A stretch of 64,000 nucleotides of DNA from contig CP136062.1 in NCBI GenBank assembly GCA_032622095.1, positions 196,051,887 to 196,115,886 of the forward strand. The letters are read 5' to 3'. A program made the translations under genes and the position numbers. The DNA comes from Siphonodentalium dalli. Its lineage: Eukaryota > Mollusca > Scaphopoda > Gadilida > Siphonodentaliidae. The notes under the pieces were generated by a model. The model ran no database searches and had not been told where the DNA came from. It was given only the letters and a program-made list of their open reading frames with translations. Shown here in pieces: positions 11,276 through 24,230 of the stretch. The number at the start of each line of letters is the position of its first letter. The first letter of the stretch is position 1.

Positions 11276-12300
11276 CAATGCACATGCATGAAGCTGAATA
11301 ACTTTTCGTGACCTTCTGTGTACATGCACTTTAACAATATACTGGTTGTCAGGGAAGAACGGAGATAAGACAACTAACGTTCAGTTTAAACAAAGATGCA
11401 ATGCCTGCATGTCGGTATAAAGTCCACGGGAGTTCTATTTTAAAGGTATACATAATTAAAATAAATTACAAGACAGTTTGCATTAACAATACAATTCGTG
11501 TTAACTCATGGTGATCAACAACCATGCATTGATAGCTCCAGTAACCTATATGTATAACTTAACCACATGTTTTACATCTGGGGTAAACAGTTTAATTTAT
11601 TACACCAGTTGAATAGTATCGTAGTTTTGGCGGTTTGCTTGGGCCATACATTTATAATCTTCAAGTCGTCTCAGTATATAGCGAAATTCCAGTAAATAAA
11701 GCCTGTGCCTTGATATATGGACGACTCAGACCAATTTAGCTGGACTCCTTTTGTAAATTTCGCTATAAGCCGGCTGACTTGTTTGCTGTCCTCCATTTAT
11801 TCAATCGATTCTGAACAAGTTCGTGGTAACTCATCACTTAATTGTGGTGCATGTACACTCATCACTAATGAAAAAGCTATGATTCACAAGGAAAAATATA
11901 TTTTCTTTAAAAGAAGGTTCAATATATTGCCTACTAAATGTGCTTTCTTTCAGTAAACATAACACCAGTAACAATATGTTTGGTCCAACTAGAGAAAAGG
12001 CATGAAAATATAGAATGTTCGTGGAATACACCAGTAAACACATCGTGAAAACATCGTGAAATATCGTCCGACTGACGACATTTGGTCAGAATGTTTGAGC
12101 AAACAAATGTGAGTTTGGACACATATGAGGTATCATCTTGTCTAAAAAATAGTGTAGCATATGCTCGTCGCTGCCAAAATAATATGTCATATCGTAGTTT
12201 ATTACCTTTTTCTTCCTTTCTTGACGCACTTTCTGTAGCCGCCGCCATTTAAAATCGTGGTACGCATCAACTCGAAACCACGTGATTCCCCACCGTGTAC
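11276..12300. other. Intergenic; nothing recognised
   Basis: Short ORFs on both strands here resemble no family I know and lack coding-like composition. No RNA gene or strong repeat was seen. Confidence 0.5.
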
Positions 12301-12487
12301 CTGGATACATATATAAATATATAGTGAATACCCCACTACCTGGATACATATATCAATATATAGTGAACACCCCACTACCTGGATACATATATAAATATAT
12401 AGTGAATACCCCACTACCAGGATACATATATAAATATATAGTGAATACCCCACTACCTGGATACATATATAAATATATAGTGAATAC
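12301..12487. repeat. Minisatellite, 39-bp unit, ~4.8 copies
   Basis: The unit starts CTGGATACATATATAAATAT and ends AGTGAATACCCCACTAC. The period is a multiple of three, which is why both strands give repetitive ORFs; these are not genes. Confidence 0.95.
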
Positions 12488-12837
12488 GAGTAAAAATTAT
12501 ATTTATAAATGAAAACGCCCTTTATCGTGTACCGGCGCTTTTTCGCAAGAAGGTTTTTAATGGAATCATTGGATTTTGTTCTAGGCTAAATGAAAACAAA
12601 CAATACAAAATGTGTTCAAACTTCCTCTTTTGAAAGTTGAAGTAAAATATCATGGGTGTTGTTACAGTCTATTGTGATTCTTTGGTGAGCACGCAGTGAA
12701 CACAAGTCATACTTTGCCAAATTCGTGCCGTATATCACACATGTTTAGTATACATGACACGTCGTCACTTTCGGTGAATTGTTGAAACAAAAGTAAGAAC
12801 ATCTAAAGGAAGTTTATGGGGTATATAAAATAGAACC

Positions 12838-13134
12838 ATGGCCAGTTGATGTACAGACAACGAACTAAAAACCTTCCTAAACGACCGTGGTGTTCCATCA
12901 ACTAGACGAAAACAAGATGAGAAAGTGCAGCTAGCCGAGTTGGCACACAAACAGAACTTTCCAGTTATTCAGTCGGCAGATGATCAACAGAAAACGGTTA
13001 ATACCCAAAAAGCGAAGTTGTTATGCCTGGAGTTTTTGTTGTCTCTTAATAAATACTCAGATTCTACATACAATGAAGATGCATGTGAAATTCAAGATTT
13101 TTCGCCAGATAGATCCAAAGAAATACTTTGTTGA
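12838..13134 (+). pseudogene. SAP-like N-terminal segment, broken by a stop
   Basis: ATG at 12838 reads MAS, then meets TGA at 12847-12849; the same frame continues CTDNELKTFLNDRGVPSTRR and QDEKVQLAELAHKQNFPVIQ before stopping at 13134. The LKxFLxxRGVP...K.ELVxLA pattern resembles SAP-type helix-extended-loop-helix domains found at the N-terminus of many transposon-related invertebrate proteins. A TATATAAAA sequence lies 12 bases before the ATG. The in-frame stop and lack of any downstream domain suggest a decayed N-terminus or first exon. The family call is by motif only. Confidence 0.45.
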
Positions 13135-13376
13135 AATATCTTGCCATATTTTGCTGTATTTATGCAAAACGTGCATCTCCATCTTAACACATCGATGTAG
13201 ATTGAAAACGACATATATGCGGTCATGTAATGAGAACATAAACGCTCTGTATTGGTTCCGTTTTATATGGTATAAAATGACCTTCCGAATTACTCTAAAC
13301 TTGAATTTTTTTTGTAGGAAATCAATAAACTTATAGTACATGTACGAATATTCATATCAAATTAAATAATACTCAC

Positions 13377-13434
13377 GTTTCTGGGTTACGTCGTCATTAT
13401 TGCAACCGAAAACTGCACAGCGATTTGAAGGCAT
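13377..13434 (-). CDS. THAP-domain protein, first coding exon
   Basis: Reading on the minus strand from ATG at 13434, the peptide MPSNRCAVFGCNNDDVTQK has the THAP N-terminal pattern M-P-x-x-C-x-x-x-x-C-x-N, the first zinc ligands of the C2CH finger. The frame then meets a consensus donor GTGAGT (13376-13371). THAP genes often have a first intron just after this segment. The next exon should lie at lower coordinates but I did not find it, so the gene may be decayed. THAP domains bind DNA and occur in P-element-type transposases and host regulators. Confidence 0.5.
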
Positions 13435-13899
13435 TTTCAATTTATGATTTTGTAAGGGTAGTAGATGGGCACGAAGCGAAGTGATTTTGTTGAATGAGAG
13501 TAGAAGGGTGCGAAGCGCCCGGGATGTTCGAAAAGATCGAGAGATCTTCTCCTTCACCCCGGTGATTTTGTTCTCCAAACCAAGTCGCATATATAGCAGA
13601 CAGTGGCGGCATTTCAGACAACTTTTGAAGAAACCCTAGCATATGGATTAGGTTCAACCTAATCATAGCAAGGGCTTCGTTTCATACAGTTAAAAAAACA
13701 AACGACGGCAAGACTCCACTATAGTGTGTTGATAACTGTTGTGAAAACAATACTTATTCGACCTGATGTGCAACCGTCACAATAGACATGAAAGAGTATC
13801 ACCTCGCCCTCTCACATGCTTCAGTTAGAACATGAAGTTTTTCATAAAACAGTTCATTTTCGTGAAACGCATGCGAAGCCAGATTTGCGAAGAGATAAT

Positions 13900-14640
13900 T
13901 TATTGACGGCAGCTTCGGCAGTCTGAGGGTTAATTAATCCCAAATGCACGGAACTCCTTTACGATATTCCGATAGTACTGTGTTTACTCTATATTCTCTA
14001 AATATTTGGTTTAAAAATTCCCAATAGAACGACTTTTATCAGGCGTTTATTAAAACCGCAAAATATTGAGAATATTAAAAACCTATACTTGCGCAAAAGC
14101 GCCGGTACACGATAAAGAGCGTTTTCATTTATAATCGTTTTCAAAACTGGTGTATATTGTTTTGTGAATGCTCATTTGTCACGCTATTTATTTTACGTAG
14201 TTTTTTCTGTTGTATTTGAACATTTGTTACACAGGCTTCACGATTATTAACTTCAACTGATGAGCGCCGACTGCTACGTATGCGCGCAACAGTTTGTCTC
14301 AAATAAATTGTTATAAAAACACAGGTTTATGGCCGCGGACATAAGCCGATTAAGTGTGATGTAATTTATCCGTGAACTTGACAAATGGAGATTCTATCAC
14401 CATTCGACACGAAAATGGGACCTTTAAACAGACAAGATTCATTTTCACGAAAAAGCGAATTTATTGAAGGCAGCTTCGGCAGTCTGAGGGTTAATTAATC
14501 CCAAATGAACAGAACTCATTTACGATATTCCGATAGTACTGTGTTTACTCTATATTCTCTGAAAATTTGGTGTAAAAATTCCCAATATATAGAACGACTT
14601 TTATCAGACGTTTACTAAAACCGCAAAATATTGAGAAATT
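13900..14640. repeat. Pair of ~180-bp direct repeats (13900-14078, 14457-14640)
   Basis: Both contain GGCAGCTTCGGCAGTCTGAG, TTACGATATTCCGATAGTAC and ACCGCAAAATATTGAGAA in the same order. One copy is inside and one outside the right TIR of the 12507-14134 unit. The second copy borders the repeat into which the large palindrome inserted. Confidence 0.85.
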
Positions 14641-14705
14641 AGTGCAATTTTCAGAATTTTCGCATTATTTAATCGCATAAAATCAATTAAAATACGACAA
14701 GCAAC

Positions 14706-17700
14706 TAGTCCATGCGGAGATATTGGTAGATCTCTGCACCCCCCCCCCCCCAGGACTTAACTTCACCCCACTAATTTTCTTCCTTAAGGTCTCCTCTAAT
14801 TTTTTTCACTTGTTAACAAGAAAAAAAAGTGGCCGCAGAGACTCCAGACAAGATGGCGTCCATCATGGCGGCCATTTTTGTTATATGCACCAGGTCTCTT
14901 TGATCGCCGTTATAGCAAAGATGGTGTCAATTGCGGTCATGTTTTCCGTTCGATTCGTTATGGTAACATACAACCCTTACAAATTAGCCAAAAATCCGAC
15001 ACAAAAATCCAATATGGCTGCCAAGATGGCCGCCGAAATGTGAAAAATTGCAATTTTTCGGACATTTCACCACCTTTCGTTTGTCTCTGTGGGAAAATAT
15101 TGGCACCTTGACGCGATTTTATACATTTATCGTCTGGAAGAGTCATTGGCGAACACACGGGGACCATAAAATACATTCCTTGACGGATATTTTTGTCCGA
15201 TATCACGTTTTCCCAAATGCCGGTATAATCCGGTCAAAGCCAAAACGACGCTAATAACGCAATGTCTGTTTCGAATCAATGAGTGTTATTGCTATTATTA
15301 CTCCAGCCATGATTATATATGTGCAGGATATACTCGGGCTAGGATTCCTCTTATACCTGAGTTGAGGAATATTCACCCAAATCCAAGATGGCGGCCAAAA
15401 TGGCCACCAGAAATAGAAAAATCGCCGAAAATCGCTGATTTTAACATCAGTGAATGTTATTGTCACGACAATTCCACACCTGCTTACTATTGTGAGTTGG
15501 GAACACTTAGTCGAATAACTGTCCTTATATTGCATCCAAATAAAAGTCCCCCAAATCCAAAATGGCGCCCACAATGGCCGACAAATTTTGAAAAATCACC
15601 GAAATTCCCTCATGTTCACATCATTGGGCATTATTGCCGAGAAAACCCCACACATGCTGACAGTTAAGTTGTAAATACTGAGGTGAAGTAATTACCTTCC
15701 ATCTGATGAAGGAAATAGTTTTCCAAATCGAAGATGGCGGCCAAAATGGCGTCCGAACTTTGAAAACAAGCTTACATTCCTTTACTTTCTTACTATGGGC
15801 GTTATTGTTACGCGAATTCTACCCATATGGAACATTGATATGAAGTATTCATATGGACCATTGATATGAAGTATTCATTTGAGTTTGGCCAACTCTCACA
15901 ATCAAGATGACTGCCAAACTGGCGGCCAGAAATTGAAAAGAAGTCGAAATTGTCACATACTAATTTCAACTTTTTGTCATAATATCAATATGTATGCATT
16001 GGACGAAACGGTACACAAGTCATCTGTTAGTTCCAACATAGGTCGTCGCCTTCTGGAAGGATGAAAACCCACAATAATCGAGATGTGGCATTTAGAAATC
16101 CATTCTCCACTAAGCGCCCATAATGGCCGTAACCGTATATGGGTGCGCCGAATAGTCATATTATGACTTCCAAGAATCAAAACAACAGTACCTGAGCTTA
16201 TTCTGATTTGCCACATTCAGCATTATCTGGATCAGCATCCGTTTCTTCACATTAATCTATCTCGCTCACTCCAACACATTTTTCTACACTTCTTGGTAGA
16301 AGGGTCCCACTAATCGGAATGTTTCAAACAACACATATGCCGGTGTCAAGCTCACGTGTTTGTCTCGAAAGCTGGGAATTCTTATCCTTATTCTTTGCGA
16401 GCTTCATTCGTGGTAGCTTATGGTATAATTCAGATGCTACATATGGGATCTGAGCGTCATCTTGCGTGATAAACTACAAAGGTATGCGGTCGATGCGTAT
16501 ACTAGCTTTCAGAAGGATCTCTCTATCTGCGTATTTTTCAGATTTGGTTATCTAATGTGGATAACAAACTGTACATCTGGTGATCTTCCCATCCAGCCAC
16601 TTCTCAGTATATGGTTCACCTATTCACATATTCACGTACTGACGTAGCCGGACAACTTCTGTATATGGCTTCGAATGTTGAAAGCCTAACATTTGACGGA
16701 TGCCTTTCTGCTAAGGCGTAGAAGACCATAATGCATAATATACCCACACTTCTTGACCATGATCATAAGAACAGTCCTGGTGGCGTCCATCAATCGTCTC
16801 ACCGTACAGATCCAAGCAGATAATAACAATACATGCGGTGCTAGTTTGTGGGCATGTGTCATGATAGTGGAAATGAAATTGGACCATGACTGCACCGCCC
16901 CTTCTTTGGGTATGTTTTAGATTCAGACATGATCTCACGTGGCTTTGCTTTCCTTGTATGCTAAGATTGTATCTTTCAATCCGCTTGGAAGCCGTTCTTA
17001 ATCAACGAACCAGACGTGTACCATTGGCTACTACTATATAAGTCCCACCAGACTGTGATGGATGTAGTCTTCAGGACGATGCATTTGATAGTTACCGTTA
17101 ATATGTCATACTCACGATGGGTGGTGGTCGGTATGGTTCAAGAAAGTACAATGCCATCAACACAAGGGTGAAATGTTCAACGCGAAGAACATCTAAAGGA
17201 ATGTTACTTTGATGAGATCTTGCATTCAGTTTACCTACGTTGGGTACACCAAGTGATTTATTGGTAACATCACCATTCAAAACCATTGTCCTGCATGAGA
17301 CATCTTAACTATTATATTCTAAAGTTATATAATATAAAGCTATATGATCATAAAGGTCACATTCACCAACGTCCACATCCATTGCCATCGAGACTATAAA
17401 TTGTTCTTTAAACACACAGTGAAATAAATGCACCACAGTTCCTGACATTTTCTTGAATAATACCGTCCACATACTGACACTAACCCTGAGAGATCATAAC
17501 AACAATGTATACCTTCATTCCATACGGACATTATCCTTTAGCCCATCCGACTGGCTAGGATAGTATTATCCAGACAAAATTATACGTCTGGTCATGTTGA
17601 TTCAGAACGGCCTTGAAACGGATGTTACCACACCAAAAAGACCAACACGCATGACATTCTATATTGAAACATGCACCTGGTGTAGGGTTGTATGCCGTGT

Positions 17701-19791
17701 CCCATTTCATTCCCACTGTCATGGCGCATGTCCACAAACTAGCACCGCGAGTATTGTTCTTCTCTGCTGGGAGCTATTCGACGAGACGACGGCGGGACGT
17801 CACACAGTTTGCTTATGATCATGATCAAGAAGTGTGGGTAGTCGGTACATTATGGTCTTCTCCTTAGCAGATAGGCATCTGTCCAAGGGAATGAGACAGC
17901 TAGCTACCTCCGAAACACTGCCGAAGTTGTCCACGTATGCCAATACGTTCGCTAAGTTTGTTAGTTGAACCATCTATTGAGAAGTGACTAGTTAACTGGG
18001 AAGTTCGCCATGTATACATGCCATTATCCCCACGGGGTATGAGAAAGACATACATAGAGATGACCTTCTGTAAGCGTGCATACTTATCGACCATATGCCT
18101 TTCTAGTTCAAGATGACGAACAAATCCCATATTTAGCAAGCATCTAAAATCTTAAGCCAGACACCGGGAAATTAATTGTTTGAAACGTTATGATTAAAGG
18201 GACCCTTCTCACAGGAAGTGTTGAATATTTTGTCGGTGTGAGCGACCTAGATTTATCAGGCAAAGAAATGGAAACTGGTCCAGATCATTAAGGACGTGGC
18301 AAATCAGAATCTTTTACCAGGTAACTGTTCTAATGTGGCTATTCGGCGCACCTACGGTTACGGCCATTATCGGCGCGAAGTGTCAAATGGATTTCGAAAT
18401 GACACATCGCTATATTAAGTGTGGGTTTTCGTACTTCCAGAAGGACTCGATCAATGTTATGCGTTTTGATACGTTTTAAGTTGAACTAATATATGGTTTG
18501 TGTATACTTTCGTCCATACATATCGATACTATGACAAAAAGTTGAAATTTGTATGTGAATATATCGATTTCTTTTCAATTTCTGGCCTCCAGTTTACCTG
18601 CCATCTTGACCTTGTATATCAATTGACAAACTAAAATGAATACTTCATACCAATATTCCATATCAACATGTGATGGTGGGTAGAATTCGCGAAACAATAA
18701 CGCCCATCGTAAGAAAGTAAAGGAATGTAGGCGTGTTTTCAAATATCGGTCGCCATTTTGGCCGCCATCTTAGATTTGGAAAACCATTTCTTGCATGGGA
18801 TGAAAGGTAATTACTTCACCTCAGTATTTACAACTCAACTGTCAGCATGTGTGGAGTTTTCTCGACAATAATGCCTAATGATGTGAACATGGGGGAATTT
18901 CGGTGATTTTTCAAAATTTGTCGGCCATTGTGGGCGCCATTTTGGATTTGGGGGACTTTTATTTGGATGCAATATAAGGACAGTTATTCAACTAAGTGTT
19001 CCCAACTCACAATAGTAAGCAGGTGTGGAATTGTCGTGACAATAACTCTCACTGATGTTAAAATCAGCGATTTTCGGTGATTTTTCTATTTCTGGTGGCC
19101 ATTTTGGCCGCCATCTTGGATTTGGATGAATATTCCTCAACTCAGGTATAAGAGGAATCCTAGCCCGAGTATCTCCTGCACATATATAGTCATGGCTGGA
19201 GTAATAATAGCAATAACACTCATTGATTCGAAACAGACATTGCGTTATTAGCGTCGTTTTGGCTTTGACCGGATTATACCGGCATTTGGGAAAACGTGAT
19301 ATCGGACAAAAATATCCGCCAAGAAATGTATATTATGGTCTCCTTGTGTTCGCCAATGACTCTTCTAGACGATAAATGTATAAAATCGCGTCAAGGTGCC
19401 AACATTTTCCCACAGAGACAAACGAAAGGTGGTGAAATGTCCGAAAAATTGCAATTTTTCACATTTCGGCGGCCATCTTGGCCGCCATATTGGATTTTTG
19501 TGTCGGATTTTTTTCTAATTGGTAAGGGTTGTATATTACCATAACGAACCGAATGGAAAACATGACCGCATGTGACACCATCTTTACTATAACGGCGATT
19601 AAAGAGACCTGGTGCATATAACAAAAATGGCCGCCATGATGGACGCCATCTTGTCTGGAGTCTCTGCGGCCACTTTTTTTTCTTGTTAACAAGTGAAAAA
19701 AATTAGAGGAGACCTTAAGGAAGAAAATTAGTGGGGTGAAGTTAAGTCCTGGGGGGGGGGGTGCAGAGGTCTACCAATATCTCCTGGACTA
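14706..19791. mobile_element. Giant 5.09-kb palindromic (foldback) element, 3-bp target duplication
   Basis: The ends read TAGTCCATGCGG on the left and, reverse complemented, TAGTCCAGGAGATATTGG on the right. The two halves pair along their whole length, meeting near 17250, with a steady level of mismatch and small indels. AAC flanks the element on both sides (14703-14705 and 19792-19794). Flanks on either side match the uninterrupted paralogous site at 34281-34330. No transposase frame is present; all ORFs are short and not conserved between halves. The arms carry a ladder of ATGGCGGCC-type units. Best reading: a non-autonomous foldback DNA transposon of unassigned superfamily. Confidence 0.85.
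14850..15940. repeat. Ladder of ~172-bp units marked by AAGATGGCGGCC
   Basis: Motifs of the form AAnATGGCnGCCnAnATGGC recur near 14855, 15016, 15386, 15557, 15731 and 15905, about 166-175 bases apart (one step is double). Each is followed by an A-rich GAAAAAT stretch. The mirror set lies in the right arm (about 18590-19650), and related units occur outside the palindrome at 20322, 20665, 20893 and 44640. Confidence 0.75.
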
Positions 19792-21150
19792 AACTGGAAT
19801 ATTTTTTGAACATTCTAGAAGGGGTACATGTCCTTGATATATGTTTAAAATTTCTCGCGTAAACTATGACAGATACCAAAGTTATAATTAGTTTTATAGA
19901 CCCACACTAAATCCCCCATAGTAAATGCATGCGGCCGTAAAGCACGTGGCTTTGTTTGGATACTTTCTGGCCCACAATGCAACAGTCAAAATGGTTATCT
20001 GTAAAATGGTCTATAATAAAAGTCCGGCCGCCAGGTCACGGATGCGTGTTTTGGCGTATAAAGTTTTTTTCTCTGCGGATTTTGTAAATTCAGGTATCCG
20101 ACATCAAGATTTTATCGGCTGGCCATCTGTCAGCCTTGAGCAATTTTTTTTAAAGCGCCCTAAAAAGTATACCCCACCCCCAATTTTTTTCACAGACGTA
20201 AAACCAGTTACTTGGAATTTATTGCAAACTCACATGACTAATCTAGTAAAATGTATATATTTTCATGAAGCTAAGGCATAATGACACTATTTTGGGCCAA
20301 AATTGGAACTCACCATTCAAGATGGCCACCAAAATGGCCGCTGGAAGTTGAAAATATGACATTTTTTCACAAATATCTTCTAGATCAGTTCATGATGTTT
20401 GGAACTGGTTGAGTAATATAACGTTATTTTGTATTTTTAATATTAACTGATCATTGGAGCAATTAAATATGCAATTATTGGGGTCCTATCCGCTTGTGAT
20501 CCCTCAAAAATTAGATTTTACAGAACGCGGTATAAAATTTCACAAAAAAATCACAACTGTGATTCTAGTCATATTTCAACAAGACATGAACAGAAGGTTG
20601 CAATTAAGTGAGGCATATCATTACCTATGAATATTCCAACTCACTGGAACCAAAATTCTTACTTTGGCTCAAAATGGCTGTCAAAATGGCCTGCAAAATA
20701 TGGAAAATGGTAAATATTGCCCTAGGGTGTCCTGCAATCGCTTACAAGTTGTGGTTGATGTACAAAATTGGCTATTATGCCTTCTATACATTGAATACTA
20801 ACATGTCTGCTGCACCATGGTTGAAAGGTGTTTATTGTATTGGTTTATCTTAAATGTGTCACACTACGGTGTTTATAGACCAAAATTGCTCAAGATGGCT
20901 ACCAAAATGGCAACCAAATTGGTAATAAGTTATTTTTTTTACATATATCATTATAACATTATATATATAACATTTTCTCTGCGTTATCCGAAAATGTAGC
21001 AAATTGTGACTCACTTGGTTATTATACGTGTTAGGTAATTAACTGACAACTAAATGTTCTATTATGGTTGTCCCGGTTCCGTATGGGGCATGACAAATTC
21101 ATTTTAAAGTATGGAAATTTGCGGAGAACCTCTTTTATACAATATACAAT
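19792..21150. repeat. Host repeat downstream of the palindrome, with ATGGC units
   Basis: 19792-19990 matches 34291-34510 (TTTAAAATTTCTCGC, GACCCAC, ATGTGGC/ACGTGGCTTTGTTT). 20255-20583 is an inverted copy of 44383-44738. No gene is seen. Confidence 0.75.
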
Positions 21151-21154
21151 TTAA

Positions 21155-23356
21155 TGCGCTCCGGAAGTAGCCACGCGTATTCAACCGTGCACCATGGCAC
21201 CTGTGACATTTGTACGCAATAAACGAGATCACTGAGTCTTATTTGTCGCGCACTGAGCGAAAAATAGTACGACTCCTGAGTTTATACCCTAACAAAAGGG
21301 AACTTAGAGGGCTGTACATGTATATGTGTCACATATTAAGTTATGGGCGGTTGGACTGAATAGACGACTCTCTGTATACATGAGCTCGTACAATGCAACT
21401 GAAGACCATTATTCATATGTGAATCATTGTAGCATCTTCGCTGTTCCAATGCTTGTAAGAAATATACACATTCCATTACTAAGGGACACAAAATCATGTC
21501 TCCATATCCACATCACTGGAGTGACACCGTGTTCAATACAACTCGAGATAAATACACGTATGGCAATCCAACAATTTGACATACACGCAGCAATACAATC
21601 AATTCTCTCAGTCAACAACCTACACAGTTGTGGTTATACTTTTATCGAGATCATTTCAATGATATCCATAACCATGAATTTAAATATTATAATGATTGTT
21701 CGGAGCATATAGCCACCATATTGTTCAACAAAATGTTAATGAAGTTTCAATCCGCTCGATGCAATGTTCGCCATGCAGACCCATGCTTTGTCTTTAATAT
21801 AGATGTGTGCCCGATCATTTTCCTGGAGTCCCACCCTTTACCATGCACTTTCCTGTTACTGAAAACAATAACTTAAGAGTGAATTGGTCGTATTTGACAT
21901 ATAAAACATCATATACATGTATAGCGGGATATATATAGTGATACCCAATTCCACCAGTGGTATACGAGAAGAACAAACACCCATGTTTTACGAATCAAAT
22001 GATATATTGAATTCTCAATCTGCATTTAGAGTACTCATAGCAGACATTTTAGTGGGGAATTCGAGTGATTCACATGAAGACATAATTTCTAACAAATCAA
22101 CATGTGAAATATAAAGACTTTACGTGAAAATAGTACATCTTATACCATGACATGTCTACATAAAAATGTCACTATTGCTGTGTCATATTGCAAGCTAGCT
22201 GACTATAGGTTATCAAATATGATTGGATTTGGATTGCATCGTAATTGATTTAAAATGTATTAAATGTTAAACGAAACTATTTTTATCCCATAACATTCAC
22301 ATAGCCCGTCTGTGATACACTAAATACTGTCCTGTGATTGGTCAACTGACACTTGGGCAACTTGTTTTATGTCCTCATAATACAGAGACCATGTTGTATT
22401 ATGATGTGTAACACAAACAGGATGTGACACTCTGATCAATGTATTCCACGCGGTCAGAATAATTGGGCCAGTTTTTTAAAGTTCAGCCGAATTACATCGG
22501 AAGACAGCGATTTCAATCATTACGATATCACAGCGACATGTTCTGAAATCTAATATTGGGTTGAATATATGTGATAAGTGTGCTAATCTCATATTCTCGG
22601 CCATCTTTTAGAAAATAAAAACTAATTTACTCAGAACATTTATGGGAATAAATAATCAAAACGTTATACAAATATAAGATATGCATGTCATGGTAGTGTG
22701 TGTTATTGGGATATACGACGATGTGATGGTTCTGGGTACATTTAGTGTAAACCGCGAAGTGTACCCCGAACCACCACATCGTCGTATCACCAAATAACAC
22801 ACACTACCACTACATTCATTTCTTAAATAAAATGTAGGGCGAGGCACGCTTCACGAGTTCAGGCACGATACTATGTAATATTGAAATTTGTTCACGAAAG
22901 TTTTCAATATCTTACAACAAATAGTGCTCTTGCGCGTTGTTGCTAGTCAAAATTGTGCCTGCTCTGGCCACACTATATGCCATAACGAGCGTTAAATATC
23001 GACTGAAATTGTGTGGTTATCTCATGCACGAGCCGTTGCATGATGCGAAACTATCCACATAATATGCACACGATTAAACAGAGTAATATTATACTTAATC
23101 GTGGTTTCTTTAGATTGCATATCACGCCCTCATGTACAAAGATAGTCGTCTATTCAGTCTAAACTCCATAACATAATATGTAACTCATATACATGTACAG
23201 TCATCTAGGTTCCCTGTAGTTAGGGTATACACTAAGGAGTAGTACTATTTTTCGCTCAGTGCGCGAAAAATAAGACTCAGTGATCTCGTTTATTGCGTAC
23301 AAATGTCACAGGAGCCATGTTGCACGGTTGAATACGCGTGGCAATTCCGGAGCGCT
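21155..23356. mobile_element. 2.2-kb TTAA-flanked element with ~230-bp TIRs
   Basis: TTAA flanks both sides (21151-21154, 23357-23360). The arms 21155-21385 and 23130-23356 are inverted copies; they include CGCTCCGGAA, ACGCGTATTCAACCGTGCA and GAGATCACTGAGTC. The longest internal frame, 128 codons at 21326-21712 on the plus strand, resembles nothing I know. A 119-bp hairpin sits at 22691-22809. This is probably a non-autonomous element. Confidence 0.75.
22691..22809. repeat. 119-bp hairpin MITE nested in the 21155-23356 element
   Basis: TGGTAGTGTGTGTTATT on the left pairs with AATAACACACACTACCA on the right, and ACGACGATGTG...GGTTC pairs with GAACCACCACATCGTCGT further in. The loop is about 25 bases. 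Confidence 0.85.
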
Positions 23357-23360
23357 TTAA

Positions 23361-24230
23361 AGTGTCTAAAAATTACAACAGCGCGATTCCAGGAACTCAG
23401 CCCAAATTCCTCTGCACGTCGCACCCGTGTTGTCACTCCCGACACATCCGCGTTGTCAATGTTCTCTACACCATGCCTTACATTTGATACCTACGATCGG
23501 TCATTTCGGGAAATTATTAACTGAAATTCGCAATGGTAGTTGTCAAGACATTCCGCTACATTAATAAGTTAACACATTGACCGGCTGGTGCCAATTTAAT
23601 TGAAATAACTGTATGTTTCGTCAACTGGACGGATTTTGCTGTCGGGGGGGGGGGGGTACCTGTTTTGTACAGCCCAAAAATATATAGTGTGCACATCTTA
23701 CACCCCGTAATACTTTACACGTGCGTGGAAATGGTTCCCACACTGGGCAATCGAGGAATAATGCAAATATACCTTTCCATTCTCGTCTTGTGCTGTCTAG
23801 AGCATGTCCACTCCAGAATCAACGCACGAAAATTACAAAAAACACGTCGCACCTTCGTTGTCTGTCAAAAACATCCGCGTTGGCCCGAAACATCTTCCGA
23901 TTGATTATACGGTGTGATTCTGGTCGGCGTAAATAGAACATACATGTACGTACATGGCTGAAAAATACATGTAAGTCACATTTGTTGAATAATGATACAG
24001 ATGAGAAACATTGATTCTGCCAATAGCATATGTTTTTTAATAGAGGCACCAGTTGCTGTAAAAACCTTGCAGTTTAAAGGTCAATTGTATAAAAATCAAC
24101 TTTAACCTATTTTCTTGATCGATATGAACAAATTTCGTCCAAAATTCTTGATTCATAACTGTCCCATATATTAGGGTAAGTGGACTAATTAATTCAAAAA
24201 TATATAATATCACTCAATTATCACTGTTTA
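23361..24230. other. Intergenic; two similar ~45-bp segments and a G-run
   Basis: 23414-23458 and 23845-23885 share CACGTCGCACC and ACATCCGCGTTG in the same order. A G-run lies near 23645. No gene. Confidence 0.5.

Larger units (their letters stand above)
12507..14134. mobile_element. Putative 1.6-kb unit with ~52-bp TIRs, SAP-like and THAP segments
   Basis: 12507-12558 is the inverted copy of 14083-14134 (AATGAAAACGC, TTATCGTGTACCGGCGCTTT) with a few differences. A target duplication is not obvious. Inside are a SAP-like ORF on the plus strand and a THAP first exon on the minus strand, both common in DNA-transposon or domesticated-transposase genes. It could be a decayed element or a host pair that happens to lie between inverted repeats. 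Confidence 0.5.

Noticed and set aside
12282-12512. ORFs of repeating YIYKYIVNTPLPG on both strands
   Set aside because: They come from a 39-bp minisatellite whose period is a multiple of three.
21326-21712. 128-codon ORF as a transposase of the 21155-23356 element
   Set aside because: No DDE motif or known domain, and it begins in the TIR; probably chance.
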